Positions 8,759 to 17,126 of a stretch of 64,000 nucleotides of DNA are shown here, piece after piece. Source of the DNA: Flavobacterium panacis. Its GTDB lineage: Bacteria > Bacteroidota > Bacteroidia > Flavobacteriales > Flavobacteriaceae. The position numbers and the translations under genes are program-made. The stretch is taken from positions 1 to 64,000 of the forward strand of contig NZ_JANKMS010000014.1 in the NCBI RefSeq assembly GCF_024649945.1, written 5' to 3'. Position 1 is the first letter of the stretch. The number at the start of each line of letters is the position of its first letter. The notes under the pieces were generated by a model. It saw only the letters and a program-made list of their open reading frames with translations. It made no database searches and was not told the DNA's origin.

Positions 8759-9577
8759 TTATTCTTTAATGAAAGCCAAAATATCTTTGTTAATTGTTTC
8801 TGCTTCTGTGGTTGGCATTCCGTGAGGAAATCCAGGATAAGAAATTAATTTTCCGTTTTTCAAAAGTTTTGCCGCTTTTGGTGCTTGATTGTAAGGCACA
8901 ATTTGATCGTCTTCTCCATGCAATACAAGAACCGGAATATCTAAACTTTTAAGATCTTCTGTAAAATCTGATTCAGAAAAAGCTTTAATTCCTTCATAAT
9001 GAGCCAATACAGAACCCATCATTCCCTGACGCCACCAATTGTGTTTTATTCCTTCTTGTACTGTTTGTCCTTCGCGATTCCATCCATAAAACGGAATTGG
9101 GAAATCGTAAAAATATTGTGATCTATTGAATCCTGTTCCTTGTCTTATTTCATCAAAAACAGATAAGGGCACACCATCAGGATTATTTTCGTTTTGAATC
9201 ATAATAGGGGTTACAGCGCTTATGATTACTGCTTTCGCAACACGTCCTTTTCCATATTTTGCAGCATAACGAATTACTTCTCCGCCACCTGTTGAATGCC
9301 CTACGTGAATTGCATCTTTTAAATCAAGAGCTTCTGTCAAAGCTGCAACGTCAGCTGCGTAAGTTTCCATATTATTTCCTTCTGAACTTTGACCAGAACG
9401 ACCATGTCCACGACGATCATGCGCGATAACTCTATAACCTTGTTTTAAGAAAAACATCATTTGTGCATCCCAATCATCGCTTGATAAAGGCCATCCGTGG
9501 TGAAAAACTATTGGTTGTCCAGTTCCCCAATCTTTGTAAAAAATTTCTGTCCCGTCTTGTGTTTTAATAGTGCTCAT
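8759..9577 (-). CDS. Alpha/beta hydrolase, non-heme haloperoxidase type
   Basis: A 272-residue cytoplasmic alpha/beta hydrolase of the cofactor-free haloperoxidase/esterase group. The triad is Ser95 (VGHSTGGG), Asp224 (HGEDDQIVP) and His252 (GFPHGMP), and HHGWPLSSDDW holds the oxyanion loop. Members hydrolyse esters or form peracids in vitro; the natural substrate is usually unknown. The promoter carries the same palindrome and spacing as the dioxygenase promoter 2.5 kb away, so both probably answer the same signal. Own terminator, so monocistronic. Full length, no defects seen. Confidence 0.88.
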   Translation of the reverse strand: MSTIKTQDGTEIFYKDWGTGQPIVFHHGWPLSSDDWDAQMMFFLKQGYRVIAHDRRGHGRSGQSSEGNNMETYAADVAALTEALDLKDAIHVGHSTGGGEVIRYAAKYGKGRVAKAVIISAVTPIMIQNENNPDGVPLSVFDEIRQGTGFNRSQYFYDFPIPFYGWNREGQTVQEGIKHNWWRQGMMGSVLAHYEGIKAFSESDFTEDLKSLDIPVLVLHGEDDQIVPYNQAPKAAKLLKNGKLISYPGFPHGMPTTEAETINKDILAFIKE

Positions 9578-9634
9578 TTTTCTTTTGATTTAGATTAATA
9601 AATTTTAATTTTTCTTGTTGTTAAATTTCTTTTA

Positions 9635-9679
9635 CAAACTTAGACAAGACCCAGAAGTCTGTCGATTAATCTAGATTAA
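9635..9679 (-). promoter_or_regulatory. Promoter with perfect palindromic operator, hydrolase gene
   Basis: On the minus strand: perfect palindrome TTAATCTAGATTAA (9666-9679), TCG (9663-9665), exactly 20 bases, then TAAGTTTG (9635-9642) as the -7 element. Identical layout to 7112-7156, with further matching bases downstream of the -7 element. The absence of a -33 TTG and the position of the palindrome suggest an activator or a repressor competing with sigma. No regulator gene for it is in the window. Confidence 0.7.
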
Positions 9680-9938
9680 GAAAAGAAAAATGAGTTGTTT
9701 TAAAATACTTTCTCGATCTAATATTCCTTATACCTAAAGTTACAATATCTAATAAAATTATGAAGTTAATTGTGTAATTTGTTGATAATGAATTGTTTTT
9801 TGGTTGTTCGAATCAAGAGGAATCAATAAAGAAATTCTGAGTACTTCGTTGAAAAATATTCTGCATTTTAGTGATATTATAGAATAATTTATATGAGAAT
9901 AGTAAATCGTTCTAAATTGTTTCTGGTGAGCTCAAATC

Positions 9939-9977
9939 AAAAAAGCCTTTAACTTTTAAAAAGTTAAAGGCTTTTTT
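9939..9977. terminator. Strong terminator of the lipoprotein/TonB-receptor operon
   Basis: Long hairpin AAAAAAGCCTTTAACTTTT (9939-9957) with its exact complement ending at 9977. It has T-runs on both strands and lies just after the last gene of the minus-strand operon. Confidence 0.85.
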
Positions 9978-10009
9978 GATGTAAATCAGGTTTTTGAATT
10001 CCTTAATTA

Positions 10010-11047
10010 TTATTTTACTGTCACAGTAAAAGCAGTCAGAGTATTGGCAGTACCTCTATAAAATCTCATTCTGTTGTAGGTTCCCGCAGGAGTTCCCGCA
10101 GGAACTTTTAATACTATTTTATAGGTAGATGAACTTACAATCTCTACAGGATAAGTTACAGCTGCGGCAGTACTGTTATACATTATAACAGAGGTAACCG
10201 TATTCATTAAGGCACCACGTACTTCGAAAGTATCTCCTCCCTGTTTTTGAACAGGAGATCCAACTAATTCAGCACTAAATAAAGTAGGGTCAATAACACT
10301 AACTTTGAATCTGTTTTCTACACTTCCATTCTGCAGGATATATTTCCCATTTTTTACACGTAAATCATAAGTTCCAACAGGCATATCCTCAGGAAGAAAA
10401 TAATAAATTCCATAACTGATAAAAGGTGTAGTAGCTGACGTTCCTAATGGTCCGCCTAAATGAACGATTTCTGCTGTATATTCCGTTTTCTGATCAGCTG
10501 CAGCTACTAGATATACTCTGGTATTTTCTAGGCTTAACCACAGATTTTCAACTCCATTCGTACTGCCACCAGTCGCAATGTTAACTAATCTCTGCAATGA
10601 ACCTTTTGTATAGGTTTCTGGAGCTGCATATGTCCATGTCTGAGGCTCAACTTGTCTAAAATCTATTTTTAAAGTATATTTTTTTGTAGTTCCTGCTTTT
10701 GATGTTACAGTATACTCAGTACCATCTTTAAAAGCAATTTCTGCACCAGAAGCTGGCGAAATAGTAGCTTCAGTTCCCAGCACTATTTCTGGTTTAATTG
10801 TTGTTGGAATTGTAGTATTCGTACTCAAAGTAACTATAATGTTTGCATCGGTAATTGCTGCGCTGATTGTATTGTTCTCAGAATCTTTAAAAGAGAATGT
10901 TTCAATTTGGGTGTAGCCAGAAACCTTTATAACATCGCCTGGAATTGTATTTACTTTATCAATATATTCTGTGTCACACGAAAAAAATAGTACTGATAAA
11001 AAAAGTAATCCAACTGAAAATATATTGGTATTGTTTTTTTTATTCAT
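10010..11047 (-). CDS. Surface-type lipoprotein with DUF5018-like and IPT-like domains
   Basis: A 345-residue lipoprotein: the signal peptide ends LFFSCD, a lipobox with Cys24. Residues about 40-130 resemble a DUF5018-type beta-sandwich (KDGTEYTVTSKAGTTKKYTLKI), and the rest contains two immunoglobulin-like segments (GTYDLRVKNGKYIL; GTPAGTYNRMRFYRG). It shares this layout with the 247-residue protein at 12043-12786, so the two are probably distant paralogues. Last gene of the receptor/HmuY operon, after a 240-base gap in which no gene is seen. Likely anchored in the outer membrane; ligand unknown. It may bind the same cargo as the HmuY-like proteins, but this is inference from position. Confidence 0.7.
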   Translation of the reverse strand: MNKKNNTNIFSVGLLFLSVLFFSCDTEYIDKVNTIPGDVIKVSGYTQIETFSFKDSENNTISAAITDANIIVTLSTNTTIPTTIKPEIVLGTEATISPASGAEIAFKDGTEYTVTSKAGTTKKYTLKIDFRQVEPQTWTYAAPETYTKGSLQRLVNIATGGSTNGVENLWLSLENTRVYLVAAADQKTEYTAEIVHLGGPLGTSATTPFISYGIYYFLPEDMPVGTYDLRVKNGKYILQNGSVENRFKVSVIDPTLFSAELVGSPVQKQGGDTFEVRGALMNTVTSVIMYNSTAAAVTYPVEIVSSSTYKIVLKVPAGTPAGTYNRMRFYRGTANTLTAFTVTVK

Positions 11048-11287
11048 GATTGTATTGGTTATGTAATTTTTAAATGATTTTATTTTATTAATTTTGCCAT
11101 TATTGCTAAATGGGCTTTAATATTTTTTAAAATGCCTGTTTTCAATGCTCACAGTAATTCAAAAAGCTGTTTGATAGTCATGGGGTAATGAGATGATAAT
11201 TGTAATTTGCAGAGACGCCGGTCAAGCTTTACTGCAGTACTTTTAATTATTTCGTAATCCCATGTTACTTTTTTTAGACTTTTATAA

Positions 11288-11971
11288 TTACAATACTCTT
11301 GTCCAAGTATAACTAATTGTACTACTTGAAGCTCCTGGAGTTACAGTGCTTACAGTAACTAAATAAGCTTCTGTTGCTGCTGCAGGATTAGTAATTGACT
11401 GCGAATTAAGACTTGCAGGAACCGTGTCTACTGCTTTCCAGATTACAATAGCTTTTTCAGGAGTCATGGTGTGATTACTAAGAAGATAAGAGTAATATCC
11501 TAACCCATAGTTAGTTCCTGAAATAGTTCCATTGTAGCCTAAAACATTATATTTATCAGTTGGTGCAGCACCAAGATTAGCATTTTTTACATCAATGTTA
11601 CTTTTCCATGTATTCCAGAATTCGCATTCTGAATCTAATTCTACTGTTCCAACGTACCAATGATCAGTATTGTTTACAGGGCGTATTGATGCACCATAAA
11701 TACCTTCCCACTGTACATTTACATTGCCAATAGTTGCTGCTACTGGTGTCCAGTTTGAATCCACAGATGATGGAGCCTGCCATCTATTAACCGTTACTGA
11801 TGTTGAAGTGGCTACACAAGTTTCTTCTAAAGCTGTTTTTGCAGTTTTATTTGTAACCTGCTGTTCTTGTGCTTTCGCCGTTCCCTGAGAATCGACAGTT
11901 TGTTCGTCTGTACTACATGATGTAATTGAAATAGCAGCTAATGCTAAAAATGATAAGATTATTTTTTTCAT
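11288..11971 (-). CDS. Lipoprotein of unknown function
   Basis: A 227-residue protein with a lipoprotein signal peptide ending ISITSCST (Cys19). After a Gln/Thr-rich linker the mature part is a single domain rich in Tyr, Trp and Asn (VNRWQAPSSVDSNW, WEGIYGAS, WKSNIDVKNANLG) with only two cysteines, at Cys52 and in DSECEF. I do not recognise the family. Position between two predicted surface lipoproteins, in the operon led by a TonB receptor and HmuY-like proteins, suggests an envelope role in the same uptake process. It is separated from the previous gene by 71 bases. Confidence 0.65.
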   Translation of the reverse strand: MKKIILSFLALAAISITSCSTDEQTVDSQGTAKAQEQQVTNKTAKTALEETCVATSTSVTVNRWQAPSSVDSNWTPVAATIGNVNVQWEGIYGASIRPVNNTDHWYVGTVELDSECEFWNTWKSNIDVKNANLGAAPTDKYNVLGYNGTISGTNYGLGYYSYLLSNHTMTPEKAIVIWKAVDTVPASLNSQSITNPAAATEAYLVTVSTVTPGASSSTISYTWTRVL

Positions 11972-12042
11972 AATGATATATTTAATAGATTAATTTGGGC
12001 TTCTTTCATTACCTAAGCAGAAAAGACAGGCATTTTTTATTT

Positions 12043-12786
12043 TTATTTTGTAATTCTGATTGGATATTTCATTTTTGCTGTCAGATTATAGCTTTCCATT
12101 TGTATCCAATAGTCAGTATTAGTCTCTAAGGTCACAGCTGCAGGTAAAGCTCCAAAAGAATATCTTCCAGAAAAAGTAAAAAGATCCAATCCATCGTTAT
12201 ACTGCTGAAATTGCCATTTTTTATTTCCCTGTGCATCTACAGCATATACTTTTGTAACTTCGTAAGAGGGAATGAAATTTTCTCCTTTTACTAGCAAAGT
12301 TGTTGCCACTGGTACAGACAAAGTAGTTGTCTCAGTAGATAATTCATTTAAAACTAATTTTGGCTGTTGAATTACCACTTTTACAGTATAAATAGCTGTT
12401 GATCCATCTGCTGCTTTTGTAGTATATAAAAAAGGCGTTTTTGCAAATACAGGAACTAGTTCTGTCGCTGCAGGAGAGATAGTTGTTTTTTCAGGCAACG
12501 CTATAGAAGTTTCCAGATATTCATATTCATAATAAGAAGGTAGGTAAACCGTTATAGTTCTGTCTAGATTGTTTACAGCGCTATAAATAGCTTGACTTTC
12601 TCCTGGGTTTATTACTTTAAAAGAAATAATTCTTCTTGCATCTAAATCGGTTACAATTTCTGTAACATCATCTTCTTTTACATCTGTCCATCTGTCTTCT
12701 TCGTTGTCACAAGAAGTTAAAAGACTAAATAATGCAAAAGCAGTAAAAAGTAAAGGTGTTTTAAATTTATTGATTTTAGTATTCAT
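12043..12786 (-). CDS. Lipoprotein with DUF5018-like N-terminal and IPT-like C-terminal domain
   Basis: A 247-residue lipoprotein; the signal ends FSLLTSCDNEEDRW, with Cys26 as lipid site followed by acidic residues, a pattern that favours surface export in Bacteroidota. A DUF5018-like segment spans roughly residues 50-140 (TKAADGSTAIYTVKVVIQQP) and an immunoglobulin/IPT-like segment follows (LLVKGENFIPSYEVTKVY). The gene starts 19 bases after the stop of the HmuY-like gene at 12806-13609, so it is in the same operon. Partner or binding role in heme or metal-complex capture is inferred from context only. Confidence 0.7.
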   Translation of the reverse strand: MNTKINKFKTPLLFTAFALFSLLTSCDNEEDRWTDVKEDDVTEIVTDLDARRIISFKVINPGESQAIYSAVNNLDRTITVYLPSYYEYEYLETSIALPEKTTISPAATELVPVFAKTPFLYTTKAADGSTAIYTVKVVIQQPKLVLNELSTETTTLSVPVATTLLVKGENFIPSYEVTKVYAVDAQGNKKWQFQQYNDGLDLFTFSGRYSFGALPAAVTLETNTDYWIQMESYNLTAKMKYPIRITK

Positions 12787-12805
12787 TGATTATTATTTGG
12801 ATTGG

Positions 12806-13609
12806 TTATTTAATTTCAAATTTGGTACTTCCTTTTGGCACCATCACATAATCAAAAGTGTAGTACATATGAGGCGTATCTTTGAACCACTCTGATGAAC
12901 TATAAACATCTTTATAGACAGAAATCATTTTGATTTTAGCATAATTTCCATTAGCCGTTTTAAGAATTACAGTTCTTGCAGGAATAGTAGTTCCGTTTCT
13001 AATTTTAAGCGGATCTCCAAGTGCATAAGCTACGTGTGCTTTTTGAGGATTTGTTCCGTCGCTTACTACTACGCCATCAAAATCGTATAAGTACCATCCT
13101 GTTCCGTTACCAAAAGCACCAGCATCATCAGTTCCGACGATGTCGATTCCTGTTTTAAATTCGCTATCAGCAGGAATATCTACTACTTCGTCAAAAGGTT
13201 TGGCAACAATTGTAATTCCTCCAACACCGCCTGCCTGATAACCATTGTTTTGCGTATTAGTTCCATTATTTCCAGACAAAAAGCTGGCATAAAGTCCGCC
13301 AAAAGCTAAGTCCCATTTTTTTGTTTTTTTATAAGAACCATCAACAGACTTATTTTCTTCTAAACTATAGTATAAAGTTGCAGAAGGAGCGGTTGGATTA
13401 TCATCAGAAGTACTTCCTTGATAATTTTTTACATGTAGAAGTTTATTAAATAATGTGTTATTTGGGACTTCAGTGCCTGGTTCTTCACCATTTCCATTTT
13501 CTTCTGCAGGTTTATCATCAGATGAACACGCTGTTAATGTTACCGCGATTAGAAAAAGAGTCAATACGGTATGTGGTATTTTCTGTATTGAAAGTTTAAT
13601 TTTTTTCAT
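12806..13609 (-). CDS. HmuY-family lipoprotein (second copy)
   Basis: A 267-residue lipoprotein (signal ending VTLTACSSD, Cys28). The mature part follows the HmuY fold: KKWDLAFGGLYASFL near residue 100, a long middle with GTGWYLYDFDG, then VILKTANGNYAKIKMISVYK and a terminal YYTFDYVMVPKG. HmuY of Porphyromonas captures heme with two histidines and hands it to the receptor HmuR; here only a few His are present, so heme ligation cannot be assumed. The start lies seven bases after the first HmuY-like gene. Two HmuY-like genes in tandem behind one receptor is unusual and may mean two ligands or two binding steps. Confidence 0.8.
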   Translation of the reverse strand: MKKIKLSIQKIPHTVLTLFLIAVTLTACSSDDKPAEENGNGEEPGTEVPNNTLFNKLLHVKNYQGSTSDDNPTAPSATLYYSLEENKSVDGSYKKTKKWDLAFGGLYASFLSGNNGTNTQNNGYQAGGVGGITIVAKPFDEVVDIPADSEFKTGIDIVGTDDAGAFGNGTGWYLYDFDGVVVSDGTNPQKAHVAYALGDPLKIRNGTTIPARTVILKTANGNYAKIKMISVYKDVYSSSEWFKDTPHMYYTFDYVMVPKGSTKFEIK

Positions 13610-13616
13610 TGGATTA

Positions 13617-14336
13617 TTATTTTGTATTTAAATTTTTGGTTCCATCATTTTGTACATAATATCTAAAAGTAAAGTAGGGAGCAGGCCAGTTTAAATCGGT
13701 TACAGCTGGCGGATTTCCTTTATAAGCATTAACTAATTGCAGTTTTGCATATTTGCCATTCGGAAGTTTTATAACGTAAGTTCTGTTCGGAATAGACTGC
13801 ATAATATGGCTACTCAAACTGTAATAAAACCATCCTGCAGAACTTGCAGAAGATGACCATCCGATTTTTGTAATTTCACTTGCAGCAAATTCGCTGTCAG
13901 ACGGTGCCTGACTAACATTCTTATAATCTTCATTAATTAAAACTACAGCAGTGTTATTTGCGGGTCCTTCAAATCCCGGGTTATATTGATATTTTGAATT
14001 GTTGACATACACTTCACTGTTATAAGGTCCTGTAAAAGCAATATCCCAGTCGTTTGTTTTCATGTATTGTAAAGAATCTGCCTTAGTATGCAGCCATATT
14101 TGTTTTTGATCGCTGAAACGAAATAAAAACGTATGAAATCCTCTCTGTTCTTTACCATCTGTATTGCCTCCCATTGAGGCTCCCGTATCTCCTGCAAGGT
14201 CTGTTATCACAGTACTTTTACCATCGGCAAGTGAAGCAGAATTATCTTCTTCATTACTACTACATGAGCTTATAACCACTGCGATAAAAAGCGGTATGAG
14301 CCACATGCATTTTTTAACTACTTTGTTTGTTTTCAT
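13617..14336 (-). CDS. HmuY-family lipoprotein (first copy)
   Basis: A 239-residue lipoprotein; the signal ends AVVISSCSSNEED with Cys27 as lipid site. HmuY-type segments: NDWDIAFTGPYNSEV near residue 90, then GWFYYSLSSH, then RTYVIKLPNGKYAKLQLVNAYK and a closing YFTFRYYVQND. It starts 16 bases after the stop of the TonB receptor gene, so it is co-transcribed with it, as hmuY is with hmuR. Located in the outer membrane, facing outward or the periplasm. Heme is the family's known ligand, but other tetrapyrroles or metal complexes remain possible. Confidence 0.82.
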   Translation of the reverse strand: MKTNKVVKKCMWLIPLFIAVVISSCSSNEEDNSASLADGKSTVITDLAGDTGASMGGNTDGKEQRGFHTFLFRFSDQKQIWLHTKADSLQYMKTNDWDIAFTGPYNSEVYVNNSKYQYNPGFEGPANNTAVVLINEDYKNVSQAPSDSEFAASEITKIGWSSSASSAGWFYYSLSSHIMQSIPNRTYVIKLPNGKYAKLQLVNAYKGNPPAVTDLNWPAPYFTFRYYVQNDGTKNLNTK

Positions 14337-14352
14337 TTGGAAATTATTAATG

Positions 14353-16533
14353 TTAGTTATTTTTGTGATCTTTAACGAAACGATAACTTAAACCTCCCAA
14401 GAGTATTCTTCCCGGTTGTCCTGGCATAAGTGGATCTGTATAGTTGAAAATATTATCGGCAGTAAATCGAATGCTGAGATGATCATTTAAAAAACGCTTT
14501 TCTAAACTGGCATTTGTCAGCAAATACTCTTTTACGAAAATGTCATATTTGTCTATAAATTGGTTTCCGTTTCGGTCTCCAAAAGGATATTTTCCTCTGA
14601 AATTGACTCTTACACTTGCACTGATTTTCCAAGGCTCATAACGGTAAAAGATTGCTGTGTTGGCCATGTGCCTTGATCGGTTTTCAATTCCCCAGTAATC
14701 CTTTGGTCTTGGTTTATAAGAGTTTCCTGTTGCTGGATCATGAATGTTTTGATTATAAGGCCATTTTCCAGCTCGGATACTGTCTTTGACACTTAAGTCC
14801 TGAGCAATTAAATACTGATAGCCAGCACTTATTTCGAGGTTTTTTATGGGACTCAGTTTAAGACCAACTTCAAATCCTTTATTAACAGCTTCGGGTAAGT
14901 TTTGATAGGTATAAATAATTCGATTATTCGAACCTGTAGCAACTTGTATACTGTTTATTTGATTGGTTATTTTATGATAAAAAACATTTCCTTCAATTTT
15001 AATTTTTTTAGAAGGTTCTAAAACTAGTCCAGCATTATAAGAAGTGCTTTTTTCTGCCTGAAGATTCCCTGCGGTTTGATTGAGTACATATTGTCTGATT
15101 TCACTAATCTGACCGTCGTCTTGTAATTGTTGAAGAGTAGGAGCGAGAACCGCATTTCCGATTACGAGATAATTACTGCTGGAATTATAAAAGACTAAGT
15201 AGTTTGTTTTAAAGTCAGGGGCTTTAAATCCTGTTCCGATTCCTGCTTTTAAGGTTAATTTAGGGGTCACAAAATACTGTAATCCAAAACTAGGGTTTAA
15301 TCTTCCTCCAAAATTGTTGGTATGATCGTATCGTAAACCACCAACTGCTTTTAATTTCTGAATGGGTGACCATTCACCTTGAATGTAAGAGAAAAAAGTC
15401 TGTAACGAATTCACACCATTTAGAGCTTGATCATTCATGTTTTCAACGCTGCCGCCAATTCCACCGACGAGCTGATATGAATTATTGTGACTAAAAGAAA
15501 ACTGCTGTTCCAGACGGTGTAGCGTTTGTCTAAAAACATCCTGACTTACCGAACTGTTGGTTTGTTGCCAGGCTACACTCATATCGGCTGTATAATTGGT
15601 GAGATAATATCGCGTAATGCTTCTTAGATTGCTATTAAATCGATGATCGAAAGAAAGCGATAAATTAAGATCCTGCTCATCCTGATTGTCTCCGGAAATA
15701 TGCCCCAAACCAAAATCTTTTTGCATAAACGAGCGACGAAGTCCGTAGCGTCCACTTAAATTCAGGAAACTATTTTCATTGATTTGATAACGGGATCTTC
15801 CTTGAAGACTGTAATTGTCATACGGAGGTGAAGTAGTACCCTGAATATATTTTGAGTTGGTATTAAAACCATCTGTTCTGTAATAGTTGGCTGCAATATT
15901 TGCTGTGCCTTTATTATTTAAAAAAGGAGTTTCGCCTTCTAATGTTGCGTCGACGATATTTAATGATCCGTAACTTAAAGATGCCTGTAGTTGTGGATCA
16001 ATAACTCCATGTCTTGTAATAATATTGATAGTTCCACCTAAAGCTTCACTTCCATAAAGACTAGAAGAAGCCCCTTTTATAATTTCAATACGTTCGATGT
16101 TTGAAACGCTGATTCGGGAAAGATCAAAATTTCCATTATTTCTCCCTACCATAGGTTGTCCATCAATTAAAACCATGATATATTCACTTCCAAAACCTTG
16201 CATTTGAACACCAACCGATCTTGCGCCACCACTAATGTTATTGACTACCGCAATTCCGGTTTGTTCTTTTAATATTTCATCGAGTCTTCTGCTGCCCATG
16301 AGTTCTATCGTTTTACGGTCGATTGTAATTACTGGCATTGCACTGTATTGAGCTTTTATTAGAGTTTCCGGATTATTTTTAGTAGTAGTGCTTCGACTGT
16401 TTACATTTACCTCTTTTAAGTCAATTCCAGTTTCTTGATTGTTAATTTGGGCTTGTATGAAATTGATGTATAATAAAACAAAACTTAAAATGACTTTTTG
16501 TTGATTCAGACCGAAGATGCTTGTATTTTTCAT
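14353..16533 (-). CDS. TonB-dependent outer-membrane receptor (HmuR-like)
   Basis: A 726-residue TonB-dependent receptor. Signal peptide 1-29, then a short TonB-box region, a plug domain (VLIDGQPMVGRNNG, followed by RIEIIKGASSSLYGSEALGG), and a 22-strand barrel ending in an aromatic residue segment (GGLSYRFVKDH). It is much smaller than the SusC protein at 29554 and has no SusD partner, which points to metal, heme or cobalamin-type cargo. First gene of an operon followed at once by two HmuY-like lipoproteins, so heme or a related tetrapyrrole is the best guess. Energy comes from TonB-ExbBD, not encoded here. Confidence 0.88.
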   Translation of the reverse strand: MKNTSIFGLNQQKVILSFVLLYINFIQAQINNQETGIDLKEVNVNSRSTTTKNNPETLIKAQYSAMPVITIDRKTIELMGSRRLDEILKEQTGIAVVNNISGGARSVGVQMQGFGSEYIMVLIDGQPMVGRNNGNFDLSRISVSNIERIEIIKGASSSLYGSEALGGTINIITRHGVIDPQLQASLSYGSLNIVDATLEGETPFLNNKGTANIAANYYRTDGFNTNSKYIQGTTSPPYDNYSLQGRSRYQINENSFLNLSGRYGLRRSFMQKDFGLGHISGDNQDEQDLNLSLSFDHRFNSNLRSITRYYLTNYTADMSVAWQQTNSSVSQDVFRQTLHRLEQQFSFSHNNSYQLVGGIGGSVENMNDQALNGVNSLQTFFSYIQGEWSPIQKLKAVGGLRYDHTNNFGGRLNPSFGLQYFVTPKLTLKAGIGTGFKAPDFKTNYLVFYNSSSNYLVIGNAVLAPTLQQLQDDGQISEIRQYVLNQTAGNLQAEKSTSYNAGLVLEPSKKIKIEGNVFYHKITNQINSIQVATGSNNRIIYTYQNLPEAVNKGFEVGLKLSPIKNLEISAGYQYLIAQDLSVKDSIRAGKWPYNQNIHDPATGNSYKPRPKDYWGIENRSRHMANTAIFYRYEPWKISASVRVNFRGKYPFGDRNGNQFIDKYDIFVKEYLLTNASLEKRFLNDHLSIRFTADNIFNYTDPLMPGQPGRILLGGLSYRFVKDHKNN

Positions 16534-17126
16534 TGAATTTTTCCGACGTCTTTATTTTAAGAATTCCCTCATTTATTTATTCTTATTTAGACTGTGTAAA
16601 AATAGTTATTTATGATATACTAATAGTATTTTTTTTACAGACGAAATATGAAAGCTATTCTTTTTTTTAAAGTATTACTTTGTATAAGTTTGTTTAAATG
16701 CCATATATTTAGATATTTATGTTTTTTAATGTATTTTTGCCTATTTTAATATTTTAAGAAAAATTTAACATAATTAAAGTTTTAATATTATGTTAAAAAA
16801 ATCTCCAATTTTGGTAAAATATAACAAGTTTAAAATCGACTTTTCTTAGATATAATCGAAAGTAGAGAGGATGTAATTCTGTAAAATCATAAAGAATTTG
16901 GAGCTCATAAATTATCCGATTAATAGACGATAATTTGGACAGAATATTCTATTTTTTGACTTTGTTTAGAAGTTTTGCTATTTAATAATCATTCTTAATT
17001 TCAATGAGGATTACTTTTAAAAGCCTATTTTTTTACATCATTTTAGTTATGTTTTGCAATGAAAGATTTCTTTTCTCTTTTAGATTTCTTATTTTTAGTA
17101 TTTAAACCCAAAAATCCGATTCTGAT
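16534..17126. other. 593-base gene-free stretch between TonB receptor and MscS genes
   Basis: AT-rich upstream region of two divergent genes. It holds a 13-base inverted repeat, ATACTAATAGTAT (16617-16629), about 85 bases before the receptor start, and a long hairpin at 16764-16797. No open frame of note and no consensus TTG-N20-TAnnTTTG promoter was found on either strand. Could hold a small RNA or a long leader. Confidence 0.5.
16758..16797 (-). terminator. Terminator-like hairpin inside the receptor/MscS gap
   Basis: Inverted repeat TTTAACATAAT (16764-16774) and ATTATGTTAAA (16787-16797), extended by paired A/T bases, followed on the minus strand by TTTTTC. No known gene ends here, so it may close an unrecognised short transcript or be a leader structure of the receptor operon. 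Confidence 0.4.

Larger units (their letters stand above)
9578..10009. other. Gene-free stretch between hydrolase gene and lipoprotein operon
   Basis: Holds the hydrolase promoter with its palindrome (9635-9679) and the terminator of the lipoprotein operon (9939-9977). The middle (about 9690-9930) is AT-rich and shows no open frame, repeat or clear promoter. Confidence 0.6.

Noticed and set aside
10010..16533. Second polysaccharide utilisation locus
   Set aside because: The receptor is 726 residues without a SusC-type N-terminal domain, no SusD or glycosidase is present, and the lipoproteins are HmuY-like.
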